Positions 17,422-27,912 are shown, numbered from the stretch's first letter. The stretch is DNA of 64,000 nt from a bacterium (GCA_905221345.1 CAJNCW010000001.1:310001-374000), one strand, 5' to 3'. Made by a program: numbers and translations. Notes: a model not told the origin generated them from the letters alone.

Positions 17422-18949
17422 CACTCTTCTCCTTTCCCAAGTTTCCACCTGCCATCAAGACACCAAGTTCTTGTTTGTTAGTCGTTTCTGGCGACACAAT
17501 CCCCTGAATCTTACCATCATGAATAACAGCAATTCGGTCTGAGACATTTAAAATCTCATCCAATTCAAAGCTGACAACAAGAACAGCTTTCCCGTTATCG
17601 CGCTCTTCAATCAAACGTTTGTGGATATATTCAATGGCACCGACATCCAAACCACGAGTTGGTTGGCTGACGATAAGGAGTTCAGGATCACGATCAATCT
17701 CACGAGCAATAATCGCTTTTTGTTGATTTCCTCCTGAAAGAGCTGCTGCTGGAACAAATTCGTTTGCCGCACGGACGTCAAATTCTTCCATTAATTTCCT
17801 AGCATGTGAAGTGATATTGGCATAGTTCAAAATACCATTCTTACTGAGTGGTTCTTTATAGTAGGTTTGAAGAGCGATATTTTCTGAAATCATCATCTCC
17901 AAAATCAAGCCATCACGGTGACGGTCTTCAGGAACATGCCCTACACTGAGTTCCGTAATTTGTCGTGGGTGCATTCCCACGATTGATTTGCCTTTTAATT
18001 CAACGCTACCTGACTCAACCTTACGAAGACCTGTAATGGCTTGAATGAGTTCAGATTGACCATTGCCATCAATACCTGCAATACCAACAATCTCACCAGC
18101 ACGAACATCCAAAGAAAGATTCTTCACAGCTGGTACACCGCGATTTTCATTAACAACCAAGTCCTTGATAGACAAGACCACTTCTTTGGGTTGTGGTGCT
18201 TGTTTTTCCGTTTTGAAGGAGACAGAGCGCCCTACCATCATCTCTGCCAAGTCAGCATTGGTAGCTCCAGCGATTTCAACCGTCTGGATTGATTTACCAC
18301 GACGGATAACTGTCACTCGATTAGATACCGCACGAATCTCATCTAACTTGTGGGTGATTAGGATGATGGATTTGCCTTCCTTGACAAGATTACGCATAAT
18401 TGCCATCAACTCGTCAATCTCTGAAGGAGTCAATACAGCTGTAGGTTCATCAAAGATAAGGATATCAGCACCACGATAAAGTGTTTTCAAGATTTCTACA
18501 CGTTGTTGGGCACCAACGGAAATATCCGCCACCTTAGCAGCAGGATCCACTGCCAAACCATAACGTTCAGAAAGAGCCTTGATTTCTCTAGTAGCTTCGG
18601 CTATATCTAGCATACCATTTTTAGTGATTTCACTTCCTAAAATGATATTTTCAGCTACTGTAAAAGCTTCAACCAGCATAAAATGTTGGTGAACCATCCC
18701 GATTCCAAGACTAGCGGCTTTAGAAGGAGAGTCTAGTTTTACAACCTGACCATTCACTGCAATTTCACCACTAGTTGGCTCAAGAAGTCCTGCCAGCATA
18801 TTCATCAGAGTGGATTTACCCGCTCCATTTTCTCCTAAAAGTGCATGGATTTCACCTTTTCGCAGTTGCAAGTTGATCTTGTCGTTTGCTACAAATTCAC
18901 CAAACACCTTGGTAATATCCCGCATCTCAATGACATTTTCGTGTGCCAT
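17414..18949 (-). CDS. Nucleoside ABC transporter ATP-binding protein, two ATPase domains (NupA-like)
   Basis: 511 residues, tandem ABC domains as in sugar/nucleoside transporters. The first has Walker A GENGAGKST (about 37-45), a signature in ISVGAQQRVEI and Walker B ILIFDEPTAVL. The second, from about residue 255, has the degenerate Walker A GIDGNGQSE and signature LSGGNQQK, so only one site is likely to be fully active, as is normal in this family. It is encoded between the Bmp lipoprotein gene and the two permeases. Confidence 0.93.
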   Translation of the reverse strand: MAHENVIEMRDITKVFGEFVANDKINLQLRKGEIHALLGENGAGKSTLMNMLAGLLEPTSGEIAVNGQVVKLDSPSKAASLGIGMVHQHFMLVEAFTVAENIILGSEITKNGMLDIAEATREIKALSERYGLAVDPAAKVADISVGAQQRVEILKTLYRGADILIFDEPTAVLTPSEIDELMAIMRNLVKEGKSIILITHKLDEIRAVSNRVTVIRRGKSIQTVEIAGATNADLAEMMVGRSVSFKTEKQAPQPKEVVLSIKDLVVNENRGVPAVKNLSLDVRAGEIVGIAGIDGNGQSELIQAITGLRKVESGSVELKGKSIVGMHPRQITELSVGHVPEDRHRDGLILEMMISENIALQTYYKEPLSKNGILNYANITSHARKLMEEFDVRAANEFVPAAALSGGNQQKAIIAREIDRDPELLIVSQPTRGLDVGAIEYIHKRLIEERDNGKAVLVVSFELDEILNVSDRIAVIHDGKIQGIVSPETTNKQELGVLMAGGNLGKEKSDV

Positions 18950-19013
18950 ATGCTCTTCCTTTCAGAGGTTTATTTTATTTCAATAAAACCTGCTAATCAC
19001 ATTAACAAGCTCT

Positions 19014-19064
19014 ATTGAGACAAAAATTGTCTCAATTCTTAAAGAAGCGACCGATGGCCGCTTC
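19014..19064 (-). terminator. Tandem hairpins between the Bmp lipoprotein gene and the transporter genes
   Basis: Two stems: GAAGCG..CGCTTC at 19044-19064, followed on the minus strand by TTT, and a perfect 10-bp ATTGAGACAA/TTGTCTCAAT stem at 19014-19036. They lie between the lipoprotein stop codon and the ATPase start. They could stop part of the transcripts so that the binding protein is made in excess, or protect the 3' end of its mRNA. Confidence 0.55.
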
Positions 19065-19085
19065 CTAAGAAATGACTTTTATTCA

Positions 19086-20141
19086 TTATTTTTCAGGAAC
19101 TTTTACACTTCCGTCAAGGATTTTAGCTTTTGCATCTTCGACAGCTTTTTTACCTTCTTCTGAAAGGTTTGTTACTGCCAAGTCAACCCCTTTATCTTTC
19201 AATGAGTAGACGATAACTTGTCCACCAGGGAATTCACCTTTTTCTGTTTTGTTGGCAATATCTTTTACAGTTGTACCAACTTGTTTCAATGTAGATACAA
19301 GAACGAAGTTTGATTCTTTACCATCTTTAGAAGTGTATTTACCTTCTGCTGCTTGGTCACGGTCTACACCAATAACCCAAACTTTTTCGTTTTCATTTTT
19401 GCTTTCGTTCAAAGATTTTGCTTCAGCAAAGACACCAGCACCTGTACCACCAGCTGCTTGGTAGACAACGTCTGCACCTGCAGCGTATTGAGCTGCTGCA
19501 ATTGTTTTACCTTTGGCAGCATCACCAAATGAACCAGCGTAGTCAACTTGTACTTTGATAGATGGGTCTACTGACGCAACACCAGCCTTAAATCCAGCAG
19601 CGAAACGTGAAATAACTTCAGATTCGATACCACCTACAAAACCAACTTGTTTTGTTTTAGTTGTTTTAGCTGCTGCAACACCAGCAAGGTAAGCTGCTTC
19701 GTTATCAGCAAATGTTACGCTCGCAACATTCTTTTGATCTTTGATCACATCATCAATCAAGACATAGTTTAAGTCAGAGTGGTCTTTTGCTGCCTCTTCA
19801 ACTGCATTGTGAAGTGCAAAACCAACACCGAAGATCAGGTTGTAACTTCCAGCCGCTTGTTGCAAGTTGTTAGCATAGTCTGCTTCGCTTGTTGATTGGA
19901 AATAAGTAAAGCCTTTATCTTTAGAAAGATTGTGTTCTTTACCCCAGTCTTGCAAACCTTCCCAAGCTGATTGGTTAAATGATTTATCATCAACACCACC
20001 AGTATCTGTTACGATCGCTGCTTTCGTCTTCATTTCAGATGAAGATGAAGCTGCGTTACGAGAAGAGCGGTTACCACATGCAGCAAGTCCAACTGCTGCC
20101 ACTGCAACTAGACCAAGGCCTAGCCATTGTTTCTTGTTCAT
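19086..20141 (-). CDS. Bmp-family nucleoside-binding lipoprotein
   Basis: 351 residues. A signal peptide with lipobox VGLAAC places the acylated cysteine at about residue 21. The mature part has Bmp/PnrA family motifs: DTGGVDDKSFNQSAWEG, GVGFALHNAV, GFVGGIES and VWVIGVDRDQ. It is the substrate-binding component of the downstream ABC importer and presumably binds ribo- and deoxyribonucleosides. The start MNKKQWLGLG at 20141 has AGGAGG just upstream; an earlier in-frame ATG is not supported. The salvage genes cdd, deoC and pdp lie immediately upstream, matching a nucleoside use pathway. Confidence 0.93.
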   Translation of the reverse strand: MNKKQWLGLGLVAVAAVGLAACGNRSSRNAASSSSEMKTKAAIVTDTGGVDDKSFNQSAWEGLQDWGKEHNLSKDKGFTYFQSTSEADYANNLQQAAGSYNLIFGVGFALHNAVEEAAKDHSDLNYVLIDDVIKDQKNVASVTFADNEAAYLAGVAAAKTTKTKQVGFVGGIESEVISRFAAGFKAGVASVDPSIKVQVDYAGSFGDAAKGKTIAAAQYAAGADVVYQAAGGTGAGVFAEAKSLNESKNENEKVWVIGVDRDQAAEGKYTSKDGKESNFVLVSTLKQVGTTVKDIANKTEKGEFPGGQVIVYSLKDKGVDLAVTNLSEEGKKAVEDAKAKILDGSVKVPEK

Positions 20142-20164
20142 TACTGAACCTCCTAAATAAGATG

Positions 20165-20179
20165 TGCAACGATGTTGCA
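20165..20179. promoter_or_regulatory. Palindrome upstream of the Bmp lipoprotein gene
   Basis: TGCAAC-GAT-GTTGCA is a perfect 6-bp dyad 24 bases before the lipoprotein ATG, in the cdd-bmp gap. It could be a hairpin or an operator; nothing else supports either reading. Confidence 0.3.
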
Positions 20180-20231
20180 AGTATAGATCGTTTGGTCACG
20201 TAGACCACAGCCACTCGAAGAGTAGCTCAGA

Positions 20232-20621
20232 CTAATTTAAGTCTGTAAATGAGTATGGAAGTAACTCCCCGACCGTCATCTCGACCGTCGATTTATCTTT
20301 AGCAACTAAAGTCACTTTTAGATCTTGTTCAAAAAACTCAACCATGACCTGACGACAAGCACCACATGGCGAGATGGGTTTTTCAGTTTGTCCGTAGACA
20401 ATCAACTCTGAAAACTCCCGTTGTCCCTCCGAAACTGCTTTGAAAATAGCGGTACGCTCTCCACAATTGGTCAAAGGATAACTAGCATTCTCGATATTAA
20501 CACCCGTATAAATGCTACCATCCTTGGCTACTAAAACAGCTCCGATAGGAAAGTGAGAATAGGGGACATAGGCTTGTTTGCTGGTTTCAATTGCTAGTTC
20601 AATCAACTCAGTAGTCGCCAT
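20232..20621 (-). CDS. cdd: Cytidine deaminase
   Basis: 129 residues. It converts cytidine and deoxycytidine to the uridine forms. Seen: the zinc site with [11 protein letters not shown] (Cys and catalytic Glu) and PCGACRQVM (two Cys), and [12 protein letters not shown] near the N-terminus. The length fits the small homotetrameric type. Its start overlaps deoC by 14 bases, and the nucleoside transporter lies downstream. Confidence 0.96.
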   Translation of the reverse strand: MATTELIELAIETSKQAYVPYSHFPIGAVLVAKDGSIYTGVNIENASYPLTNCGERTAIFKAVSEGQREFSELIVYGQTEKPISPCGACRQVMVEFFEQDLKVTLVAKDKSTVEMTVGELLPYSFTDLN

Positions 20622-21270
20622 CCGCTAATTCTCCTTTTAAGATTGCTAGACCAGCAGATGTCCCGATACGAGTAGCGCCTGCTCCCACAAAAGCAAGAGC
20701 GTCCGCATAAGAACGAGCACCACCAGCTGCCTTAACTCCCATATCTGGCCCGACTGTTTTACGCATCAACTTAACATCCTCTATAGTGGCACCACCAGTT
20801 GAAAAGCCAGTAGATGTTTTGACAAAGTCAGCGCCTGCTTTTTGGGATAATTGGCAGGCCACAACCTTTTCATCGTCTGTCAACAAGCAAGCTTCGATAA
20901 TGACTTTCACCAACTTGTCACCACTTGCTTCTACGACAGCACGGATGTCCGATCCAACTAAATCTAGATTGCCTGATTTGAGGGCACCAACATTGATAAC
21001 CATATCAATCTCATCTGCACCGTTTTGGACAGCTTCTGTTGTTTCAAAAGCTTTCACAGCTGAAGTTGTTGCTCCCAAAGGAAAACCTACTACTGTACAA
21101 ACCTTTACATCTGAGCCTTCAAGTCCTGTTTTCGCATGTTTAACCCATGTGGGATTGACACAAACACTGGCAAAGTCATACTCACGCGCTTCAGATAGCA
21201 AACAATCAATTTGTTCTTGGCTCGCATCTTGCTTCAAAAGCGTATGATCGATATATTTATTTAACTTCAT
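20608..21270 (-). CDS. deoC: Deoxyribose-phosphate aldolase
   Basis: 220 residues. It cleaves deoxyribose 5-phosphate to glyceraldehyde 3-phosphate and acetaldehyde. Seen: [11 protein letters not shown] at the N-terminus, the Schiff-base lysine in [11 protein letters not shown], and the second lysine in GVKAAGGAR. It lies 20 bases after pdp and overlaps cdd, so the three enzymes form a nucleoside catabolism operon. Confidence 0.97.
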   Translation of the reverse strand: MKLNKYIDHTLLKQDASQEQIDCLLSEAREYDFASVCVNPTWVKHAKTGLEGSDVKVCTVVGFPLGATTSAVKAFETTEAVQNGADEIDMVINVGALKSGNLDLVGSDIRAVVEASGDKLVKVIIEACLLTDDEKVVACQLSQKAGADFVKTSTGFSTGGATIEDVKLMRKTVGPDMGVKAAGGARSYADALAFVGAGATRIGTSAGLAILKGELADGDY

Positions 21271-21289
21271 ATTCGGATTCTCCCTGATT

Positions 21290-22567
21290 TTATGAGATAA
21301 TTTCTATAATTTCTCGTAAACTTTGCACTCCATCATTTATTTTAACATATTTTTGAAATTCTGTAACTAGTTCAGAAGAAATTTTTCCATTTGTATAAAC
21401 TTTTGCAACAATTTCTCCTTTTTGAACGGAGTCTCCAACTTTCTTTTCAAAAACAATCCCTGTTTCATAGTCCAAGTCATCAGACTTGACTGCACGACCA
21501 GCCCCTAGTCTCATGGCATAGAGCCCAAATTCCATAGCTGGAAGAGCTGAAATAACACCCATTTCTTGAGCAGGGACTTCCACCACATGGTCAACTTTGA
21601 CTGGGCGATAGAGATCTTCTAAATCACCGCCTTGAGCTACTACCATTTCTTCAAACTTAACCAGTGCTTGGCCATTATCAAGATGTTGACGGATTTCCTC
21701 GACCGTTTTCTCAACATCAGCCAAAGCAAGCATAATCTGAGCTAACTCGCAGATAAAGTGACTAATATCTTCTCGGCCTTCTCCTTGAAGAATCTCGATT
21801 GCCTCAAGAATTTCGAGACGATTGCCAATGGCTCTTCCCAAGGGTTGGCTCATATCGGTAATGACTGCTACCGTCTTTCGACCAACGGCCTTACCAAGAT
21901 CCACCATGGTTTGAGCCAATTCGCGCGCCTCATCAACCGTCTTCATAAAGGCACCCTCACCGACCGTTACGTCTAGCAAAATGGCATCCGCTCCTGCAGC
22001 AATTTTCTTGCTCATCACCGAACTAGCAATCAATGGGATCGTGTCGACAGTTGCTGTCACATCACGGAGGGCATAGAGAAGTTTGTCTGCTTTAACCAGC
22101 TGGTCAGACTGACCAATGACAGATACACCGATGTCCTGTACCTGACGAATGAAATCTTCTTGACTTCGCTCGACTTGATAGCCCTTAATAGACTCCAATT
22201 TATCAATTGTCCCACCAGTATGGCCAAGACCACGACCACTCATTTTAGCAACGGGTACACCGAAACTCGCAACAAGGGGAGCCAAGATTAAGGTCACCTT
22301 ATCACCTACACCACCAGTCGAATGCTTATCAACTTTAATCCCATCAATAGCTGACAAATCAAACTCCTGACCCGTTTTAACCATATTCATCGTCAGATCA
22401 GAAATCTCACGTGTGGTCATTCCTTTAAAATAAACAGCCATAGCAAAAGCAGACATCTGATAGTCTGGAACAGTTCCAGCCACATAGCCTTCTACCAACC
22501 ATTTGATTTCAGCTGCGGTCAGTTCTTGACCATCTCGTTTCTTTTGGATTAAATCAACTGCTCTCAT
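21290..22567 (-). CDS. pdp: Pyrimidine-nucleoside phosphorylase
   Basis: 425 residues, thymidine/pyrimidine phosphorylase family. It splits uridine, thymidine or deoxyuridine with phosphate. Seen: [18 protein letters not shown] (phosphate site), [17 protein letters not shown], and [15 protein letters not shown]. The start overlaps the upstream methyltransferase stop codon (ATGA). It provides the sugar phosphate that, after isomerisation, deoC uses. Confidence 0.96.
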   Translation of the reverse strand: MRAVDLIQKKRDGQELTAAEIKWLVEGYVAGTVPDYQMSAFAMAVYFKGMTTREISDLTMNMVKTGQEFDLSAIDGIKVDKHSTGGVGDKVTLILAPLVASFGVPVAKMSGRGLGHTGGTIDKLESIKGYQVERSQEDFIRQVQDIGVSVIGQSDQLVKADKLLYALRDVTATVDTIPLIASSVMSKKIAAGADAILLDVTVGEGAFMKTVDEARELAQTMVDLGKAVGRKTVAVITDMSQPLGRAIGNRLEILEAIEILQGEGREDISHFICELAQIMLALADVEKTVEEIRQHLDNGQALVKFEEMVVAQGGDLEDLYRPVKVDHVVEVPAQEMGVISALPAMEFGLYAMRLGAGRAVKSDDLDYETGIVFEKKVGDSVQKGEIVAKVYTNGKISSELVTEFQKYVKINDGVQSLREIIEIIS

Positions 22568-23154
22568 TCTTTCACACTTCTAAGGATATAGTATCCCTTA
22601 TCTTTCTTTACGATTTCACAATTTCCAAAAACGTCTTCCATCTTGCTTTTGGCACTCGGAGCACCTTGCTTTTTCTGAATGACGATGGTTAAATCTCCTC
22701 CGCCTCTCAAAAATTCTCTGCTCTTTTCGATAATCTCATGAACAACCTGCTTGCCCGCTCGAATAGGCGGATTGGAAATAACATGGTCAAAATTCCCTTC
22801 AACTTGTTCATAGATATTGGATTGGAAAATAGTTGCTTCTACTTTATTTCGTTCAGCATTTTGTCGCGCTAAGTCTAGAGCACGATTATTGATATCAATC
22901 ATGGTCGCCTGAACTCCATAAGCCTTGACCAATGACAAACCCAATGGCCCATAACCACAACCCACATCAAGGACCTTCTCTCCTTTGTTAACCTCTAGGC
23001 ACTTGAGCAAGAGCTGACTCCCAAAGTCAACCATTTTCTTGCTAAAAACACCCGCATCCGTCAAAAAGGTCATGTTTTCTCCCAACAACTCCACTCTCAA
23101 CTCATGAATGTCGTGAGCAGCATCAGGATTTTCTGCATAATACATTTTACTCAT
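22564..23154 (-). CDS. Class I SAM-dependent methyltransferase (RsmC/MTS type)
   Basis: 196 residues. The SAM-binding motif is VLDVGCGYGPLGLSL (about 61-75) and the base-methylation motif IV is NPPIRAGK. This places it in the MTS family of rRNA guanine-N2 methyltransferases; the target in streptococci is not established. It is the first gene of the pdp-deoC-cdd unit and overlaps pdp by four bases. ATG at 23154 sits six bases after an extended -10 element; ATG at codon 4 is an alternative start. Confidence 0.85.
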   Translation of the reverse strand: MSKMYYAENPDAAHDIHELRVELLGENMTFLTDAGVFSKKMVDFGSQLLLKCLEVNKGEKVLDVGCGYGPLGLSLVKAYGVQATMIDINNRALDLARQNAERNKVEATIFQSNIYEQVEGNFDHVISNPPIRAGKQVVHEIIEKSREFLRGGGDLTIVIQKKQGAPSAKSKMEDVFGNCEIVKKDKGYYILRSVKE

Positions 23155-23160
23155 AAAACT

Positions 23161-23200
23161 ATTTTACCATAATTTAGCTTGAATTGTAAATCGTTTACAA
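23161..23200 (-). promoter_or_regulatory. Promoter of the methyltransferase-pdp-deoC-cdd unit with overlapping palindrome
   Basis: The minus strand has TGG-TAAAAT (extended -10, 23166-23161) six bases before the ATG, and -35 TTTACA 18 bases upstream. The -35 lies inside a perfect palindrome TTGTAAA-TCG-TTTACAA (23184-23200), which looks like a repressor operator. It is near but not equal to a cre site. Confidence 0.5.
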
Positions 23201-23221
23201 AGTGATGATCAAATGAAAAAA

Positions 23222-23259
23222 GACTGAAGAATCCTAGTCAAAAAACCTTTTCTTCAATC
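23222..23259 (-). terminator. Terminator after the 134-residue membrane protein gene
   Basis: Minus strand GATTGAAGAA ... TTCTTCAGTC with one G-U pair, followed by TTTTTTC. It lies about 100 bases beyond the stop codon at 23358. Confidence 0.6.
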
Positions 23260-23357
23260 TCTTTCAATTATTAGAAATACATTACAATCTATCGGGAACT
23301 ACAAATTATCATAGTCAGGAAGAAACAGATCGTTTGTAATCAGGCGCATTTTTATTA

Positions 23358-23762
23358 CTATTTCTTAACCTTAAAATACTTTATTATCAACAAGATTCCC
23401 AATATGATGTTTAGATAAAAACCCAACTGATAAGTTTGTGTCAAGATTTCCAAACTTGTCCAAAGTCGTATCAAATCTTCTAGTGACATACGGAATAAAT
23501 AACCCTCTGTAGCAATCCATAGGACTAAAAAGAAATAACTACCCGCAGCAAGCCATTTCGTCCACCGTTTTTTTAGTATGAAAGCAATCAAGAGCGAACA
23601 GATAAAGACAACTGTTACAATAGCATGTTCCATCAAAAAAGTAAAACCGTAATAGGTTTCCACAAAACGTCTACCATTATCCGCATTCGCTCCTTTTATA
23701 AAAGGTAAGGCAAAACTGAGAATAAAACAGAGTTCCAATATATAACTTTTTAAGATTTTCAT
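23358..23762 (-). CDS. Small integral membrane protein, unknown
   Basis: 134 residues with four predicted membrane helices (YILELCFILSFALPFI; AIVTVVFICSLLIAFIL; WLAAGSYFFLVLWIATEGYL; LGFYLNIILGILLIIKYF). I do not recognise a family. It stands alone between the methyltransferase promoter and coaA, which is divergent. The first helix begins at residue 6, which fits the chosen ATG. Confidence 0.65.
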   Translation of the reverse strand: MKILKSYILELCFILSFALPFIKGANADNGRRFVETYYGFTFLMEHAIVTVVFICSLLIAFILKKRWTKWLAAGSYFFLVLWIATEGYLFRMSLEDLIRLWTSLEILTQTYQLGFYLNIILGILLIIKYFKVKK

Positions 23763-23964
23763 GACACACCTCCTATAAGTTGCGAACTAAAAAAGCCCAC
23801 TTTTAATAACTGATAAGTCTTCAGAAACAATTCTCTATCTCATCATTAAATTATTCAACCTCCATCTACCTCTATTATACGATATTGACTTACTACCATC
23901 AAGAAACCGCTTTATCTTTTTAGCTTTTTATGGTATGATAAACAAAATATCTAGGGGAAAACAA

Positions 23965-24885
23965 ATGACCAACGAATTTTTACATTTTGAAAAAATCAGT
24001 CGCCAGACTTGGCAATCATTGCATCGCAAAACAACCCCTCCTTTGACAGAGGAAGAGTTAGAATCCATCAAGAGTTTCAATGACCAAATCAGCCTACAAG
24101 ATGTGACAGATATTTATTTACCATTGGCTCATCTCATCCAAATTTACAAACGCACCAAAGAAGATTTAGCCTTCTCTAAGGGAATTTTTCTCCAAAGAGA
24201 GAGTAAATCTCAGCCCTTCATCATCGGAGTTTCAGGAAGTGTTGCTGTCGGAAAATCAACGACTAGCCGACTTCTGCAAATCCTTCTCTCTCGTACAGTT
24301 ACTGATGCTACTGTAGAATTGGTGACAACTGACGGTTTTCTCTATCCCAATCAAACCTTGATGGACCAAGATATCTTAAATCGCAAAGGTTTTCCTGAAA
24401 GTTACGATATGGAAGCCTTGTTGAATTTTCTTGACCGCCTAAAGAATGGGCAAGATGTCGATATTCCTGTCTATTCTCATGAAGTGTATGACATCGTTCC
24501 TGGGGAAAAGCAACGTGTCAAAGCCGCTGACTTTGTTATTGTCGAAGGCATCAATGTCTTTCAAAACCCTCAAAATGAGCGCCTTTACATCACTGATTTC
24601 TTTGATTTCTCCATCTATGTGGATGCTGCTGTCGAAGACATTGAAAGCTGGTATCTGGATCGTTTCTTGAAACTGCTCAGCTTTGCCCAGAATGATCCCA
24701 ACAGCTACTATCACCGCTTTACGCAAATGCCGATTGGAGAAGTTGAATCCTTTGCTCATCAGATCTGGGCCAGCATTAATCTAATAAATCTACAAAACTA
24801 TATCGAACCGACAAGGAATCGTGCCGAGGTTATTCTCCACAAGACTAAAAATCACGAAATCGATGAAATTTACCTAAAAAAATAA
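23965..24885 (+). CDS. coaA: Type I pantothenate kinase
   Basis: 306 residues. It catalyses the first step of coenzyme A synthesis from pantothenate. Seen: Walker [19 protein letters not shown] (GSVAVGKS is the CoaA form), [21 protein letters not shown] and EGINVFQ. The start MTNEFLHF at 23965 has AGGGG upstream; an earlier in-frame ATG at 23935 overlaps the likely -10 (TATGATAA) and is not used. Confidence 0.96.
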   Translation: MTNEFLHFEKISRQTWQSLHRKTTPPLTEEELESIKSFNDQISLQDVTDIYLPLAHLIQIYKRTKEDLAFSKGIFLQRESKSQPFIIGVSGSVAVGKSTTSRLLQILLSRTVTDATVELVTTDGFLYPNQTLMDQDILNRKGFPESYDMEALLNFLDRLKNGQDVDIPVYSHEVYDIVPGEKQRVKAADFVIVEGINVFQNPQNERLYITDFFDFSIYVDAAVEDIESWYLDRFLKLLSFAQNDPNSYYHRFTQMPIGEVESFAHQIWASINLINLQNYIEPTRNRAEVILHKTKNHEIDEIYLKK

Positions 24886-24952
24886 TTTTCCCTTGTCAAA
24901 ACCTAAGTTTTCATATATAATGGTATAGTTAGTAAATATGGAGGTAAGAACA

Positions 24953-25189
24953 TTGGCAAACATTAAATCAGCTATCAAACGCGCTGAATTGAACGTTAAA
25001 CAAAACGAAAAAAACTCAGCTCAAAAATCAGCTATGCGTACTGCTATCAAAGCTTTCGAAGCAAACCCTTCTGAAGAACTTTTCCGTGCTGCTAGCTCAG
25101 CTATCGACAAAGCAGAAACTAAAGGTTTGATTCACAAAAATAAAGCAAGCCGCGACAAAGCTCGTCTTTCAGCTAAACTTGCTAAATAA
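24953..25189 (+). CDS. rpsT: 30S ribosomal protein S20 (TTG start)
   Basis: 78 residues, (M)[13 protein letters not shown] to the typical end [11 protein letters not shown]. The start is TTG at 24953: GGAGGTAAG precedes it by about seven bases, and the S20 N-terminus aligns exactly there. An in-frame ATG 15 bases upstream lies inside the Shine-Dalgarno region. It binds 16S rRNA early in 30S assembly. It has its own promoter (TATAAT-like at about 24916) after coaA. Confidence 0.96.
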
Positions 25190-25190
25190 G

Positions 25191-25218
25191 AAACAGTCCA
25201 TAGAGGCTGTTTTTTTGT
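25191..25218 (+). terminator. Rho-independent terminator after rpsT
   Basis: AACAGTCC / AGGCTGTT stem directly after the stop codon, followed by TTTTTTT. Confidence 0.75.
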
Positions 25219-25241
25219 CCTCTAATCAGAAAAGGTAGAAA

Positions 25242-25775
25242 ATGAAAATAGCAATCATCGGATATTCTGGAGCTGGTAAGTCAACTCTAGCTGAAAAGTT
25301 GTCAAACTACTACTCTATCCCAAAACTGCATGTGGATACACTTCAATTTCAACCTGGTTGGCAAGACAGCGACCGCGATTGGATGGAAACTGAGATGAAA
25401 AACTTCCTCACTAGTCACTCAGACTGGGTCATCGATGGCAACTACTCTTGGTGCTATTACGAGGAAAGAATGCAGGAAGCTGACCAAATCATCTTTCTCA
25501 ACTTTTCCCCATGGACTTGTCTCTTTCGAGCCTTTAAACGGTATCTCACATACCGAGGTAAGGTCAGAGAAAGTATGGCAGCAGGCTGTCCTGAACGCTT
25601 TGACTGGGAATTTATCCGATGGATTCTCTGGGATGGGCGGACAAAGAATGCCAAAGAACGTTATCAACGGGTTCAAGAAACCTATCCAGATAAAGTAATT
25701 GTCCTTAGGTCGCAAAAGGAGATGGACCACTTCTTAGAAAATCTCGTACATAACAAGAAAAACCAACGTGCCTAA
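25242..25775 (+). CDS. P-loop kinase-like protein, FlaR/topology-modulation family
   Basis: 177 residues, adenylate-kinase-like fold. Walker A is GYSGAGKSTLA (residues 7-17), followed by KLHVDTLQFQPGW and WVIDGNYS, the pattern of the FlaR 'DNA topology modulation' family. The family name is historical; the substrate is unknown and a nucleoside or small-molecule kinase role is possible. It sits after rpsT and shares a terminator with convergent metG. Confidence 0.8.
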   Translation: MKIAIIGYSGAGKSTLAEKLSNYYSIPKLHVDTLQFQPGWQDSDRDWMETEMKNFLTSHSDWVIDGNYSWCYYEERMQEADQIIFLNFSPWTCLFRAFKRYLTYRGKVRESMAAGCPERFDWEFIRWILWDGRTKNAKERYQRVQETYPDKVIVLRSQKEMDHFLENLVHNKKNQRA

Positions 25776-25785
25776 CGTTGGTTTT
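25759..25785. terminator. Bidirectional terminator between the FlaR-like gene and metG
   Basis: AAAACCAACG / CGTTGGTTTT perfect 10-bp stem with T runs on both strands. It overlaps the last codons of the plus-strand gene. Confidence 0.85.
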
Positions 25786-25791
25786 TTGCTT

Positions 25792-27789
25792 TTATCCAAT
25801 CACACTTCCATTTGGTACAGCTGGATCAACTGTGAGAAGGGTTAACTTGCCTTCATGTTCAGCTGAGAGGATCATTCCTTGGCTGACATATTTTTTCATC
25901 ATCTTGCGTGGTTTAAGGTTGGCAACGATTTGGACTTTCTTGCCGACCAATTCTTGCTCGTTTGGATAGTATTTGGCAATTCCTGAGAGGATTTGACGGT
26001 CTTCACCATCACCAGCATCTAGGCGGAATTGGAGCAACTTGTCAGAACCTTCCACTTTAGACACTTCTTTGACTTCTGCGACACGGATTTCGACCTTATC
26101 AAAGTCTTCAAACTTGATTTCATCCTTGTTGAGTTTGAGTTCAACTTCATCTGGATTCCATTCTTTTTCGACTGCTGGTTTGTTGCCTTCCATTTGTTCT
26201 TTGATATAGGCAATCTCTTCTTCCATGTCCAGACGTGGGAAGATTGGTGTTCCTTTGGCAACAACAGTCACACCTGTAGGGAAATCAGACAAGCTCAAGT
26301 TTTCAAAGCTAGTAACTTCTTCCAAACCAAGTTGAGTCAAGACCGCGCGACTGGTTTCCATCATAAATGGCTCAATCAAGTGAGCTACGATGCGGAGGCT
26401 AGCTGCCAAGTGGCTCATAACACTTGCTAATTGGTCGCGAAGAGCCTCATCCTTAGCCAAGACCCATGGAGCTGTCTCATCGATGTATTTGTTGGTACGT
26501 GAGATAAGCGCCCAGACTGCTTCTAAAGCACGTGGATAGTCAACTGCTTCCATGTGTGTATGGTAATCAGCAATTGATTCAGTAGCTACTTGGGCAAGAG
26601 AATCGTCAAACTCTGTCACACCTTCTACATAGGCTGGAACTTTTCCATCAAAGTACTTGTTAATCATGGAAACCGTACGGTTGAGGAGGTTTCCAAGGTC
26701 ATTGGCCAATTCATAGTTGATACGACCTACATAGTCTTCAGGAGTGAAGGTTCCGTCTGAACCAACTGGGAGGCTTCGCATGAGGTAGTAACGAAGTGGG
26801 TCCAGTCCATAACGCTCTACTAGCATTTCAGGGTAAACGACATTTCCCTTAGACTTAGACATCTTACCGTCTTTCATGACGAACCAACCGTGGGCAATCA
26901 GGCGGTCAGGCAATTTCATATCCAACATCATGAGAAGGATTGGCCAGTAGATTGAGTGGAAACGAAGAATGTCTTTTCCGACCATGTGGAAGACTGTTCC
27001 ATTCCAGAACTTATCAAAGTTAGCATGATCATCTTGACCATATCCAAGAGCTGTCGCATAGTTGAGAAGAGCATCAATCCAAACATAGACAACGTGTTTA
27101 GGATTTGATGGTACTGGCACGCCCCAAGTAAAGGTTGTCCGAGATACGGCCAAGTCTTCCAAACCTGGTTCGATGAAGTTACGTAGCATTTCATTAAGAC
27201 GACCATCTGGAGTGATGAAGTCAGGGTGAGATTTGAAAAATTCAACCAAGCGTTCTTGGTATTTGCTGAGGCGAAGGAAATAAGATTCTTCAGAAACCCA
27301 TTCGACCTCGTGGCCTGATGGAGCGATACCACCCGTCACATTTCCAGCTTCATCACGGAAAACTTCCGCAAGCTGACTTTCTGTAAAGAATTCCTCATCT
27401 GAGACTGAATACCAACCAGAGTATTCACCCAAATAGATGTCATCTTGAGCAAGCAAGCGCTCAAAGACCTGCGCTACTACTTTTTCATGGTAGTCATCAG
27501 TTGTACGGATGAATTTATCGTATGAGATATCTAGTAATTTCCAGAGTTCTTTGACTCCAACCGCCATCCCGTCAACATAAGCTTGTGGTGTAATACCAGC
27601 TTCTTCCGCTTTCTGTTGGATCTTTTGACCATGCTCGTCAAGACCTGTCAGATAAAAGACATCGTAGCCCATAAGGCGTTTGTAACGCGCTAGGACATCA
27701 CAGGCGATGGTTGTGTAGGCAGAACCGATATGAAGTTTACCAGATGGATAGTAAATCGGTGTTGTAATATAAAAATTCTTTTCAGACAT
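25792..27789 (-). CDS. metG: Methionyl-tRNA synthetase
   Basis: 665 residues, class I synthetase that charges tRNA-Met. Seen: the HIGH-type motif [13 protein letters not shown] near residue 12, the KMSKS motif in GKMSKSKGN at about 300, an anticodon-binding helical domain, and a C-terminal tRNA-binding EMAPII-like domain ([11 protein letters not shown]...). No zinc-cysteine cluster is visible in the insertion, as in the B. subtilis-type enzyme. The start [10 protein letters not shown] at 27789 has AAGGAA upstream; the longer frame has no ribosome binding site. It is monocistronic. Confidence 0.97.
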   Translation of the reverse strand: MSEKNFYITTPIYYPSGKLHIGSAYTTIACDVLARYKRLMGYDVFYLTGLDEHGQKIQQKAEEAGITPQAYVDGMAVGVKELWKLLDISYDKFIRTTDDYHEKVVAQVFERLLAQDDIYLGEYSGWYSVSDEEFFTESQLAEVFRDEAGNVTGGIAPSGHEVEWVSEESYFLRLSKYQERLVEFFKSHPDFITPDGRLNEMLRNFIEPGLEDLAVSRTTFTWGVPVPSNPKHVVYVWIDALLNYATALGYGQDDHANFDKFWNGTVFHMVGKDILRFHSIYWPILLMMLDMKLPDRLIAHGWFVMKDGKMSKSKGNVVYPEMLVERYGLDPLRYYLMRSLPVGSDGTFTPEDYVGRINYELANDLGNLLNRTVSMINKYFDGKVPAYVEGVTEFDDSLAQVATESIADYHTHMEAVDYPRALEAVWALISRTNKYIDETAPWVLAKDEALRDQLASVMSHLAASLRIVAHLIEPFMMETSRAVLTQLGLEEVTSFENLSLSDFPTGVTVVAKGTPIFPRLDMEEEIAYIKEQMEGNKPAVEKEWNPDEVELKLNKDEIKFEDFDKVEIRVAEVKEVSKVEGSDKLLQFRLDAGDGEDRQILSGIAKYYPNEQELVGKKVQIVANLKPRKMMKKYVSQGMILSAEHEGKLTLLTVDPAVPNGSVIG

Positions 27790-27912
27790 AATTTTTCCTT
27801 TCCAGGCAAATGAAACCTGTTTTTCTAACACTTCATTATATCATATTTTTAGTGATTTTCGATAGGAAAATCCATACAAAAACAAGATAGACAAGTGTCC
27901 ATCTTGTTTATC

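Noticed and set aside
27790-27912. T-box or SAM riboswitch upstream of metG
   Set aside because: The gap is only about 120 bases and holds no T-box sequence or specifier-like structure.
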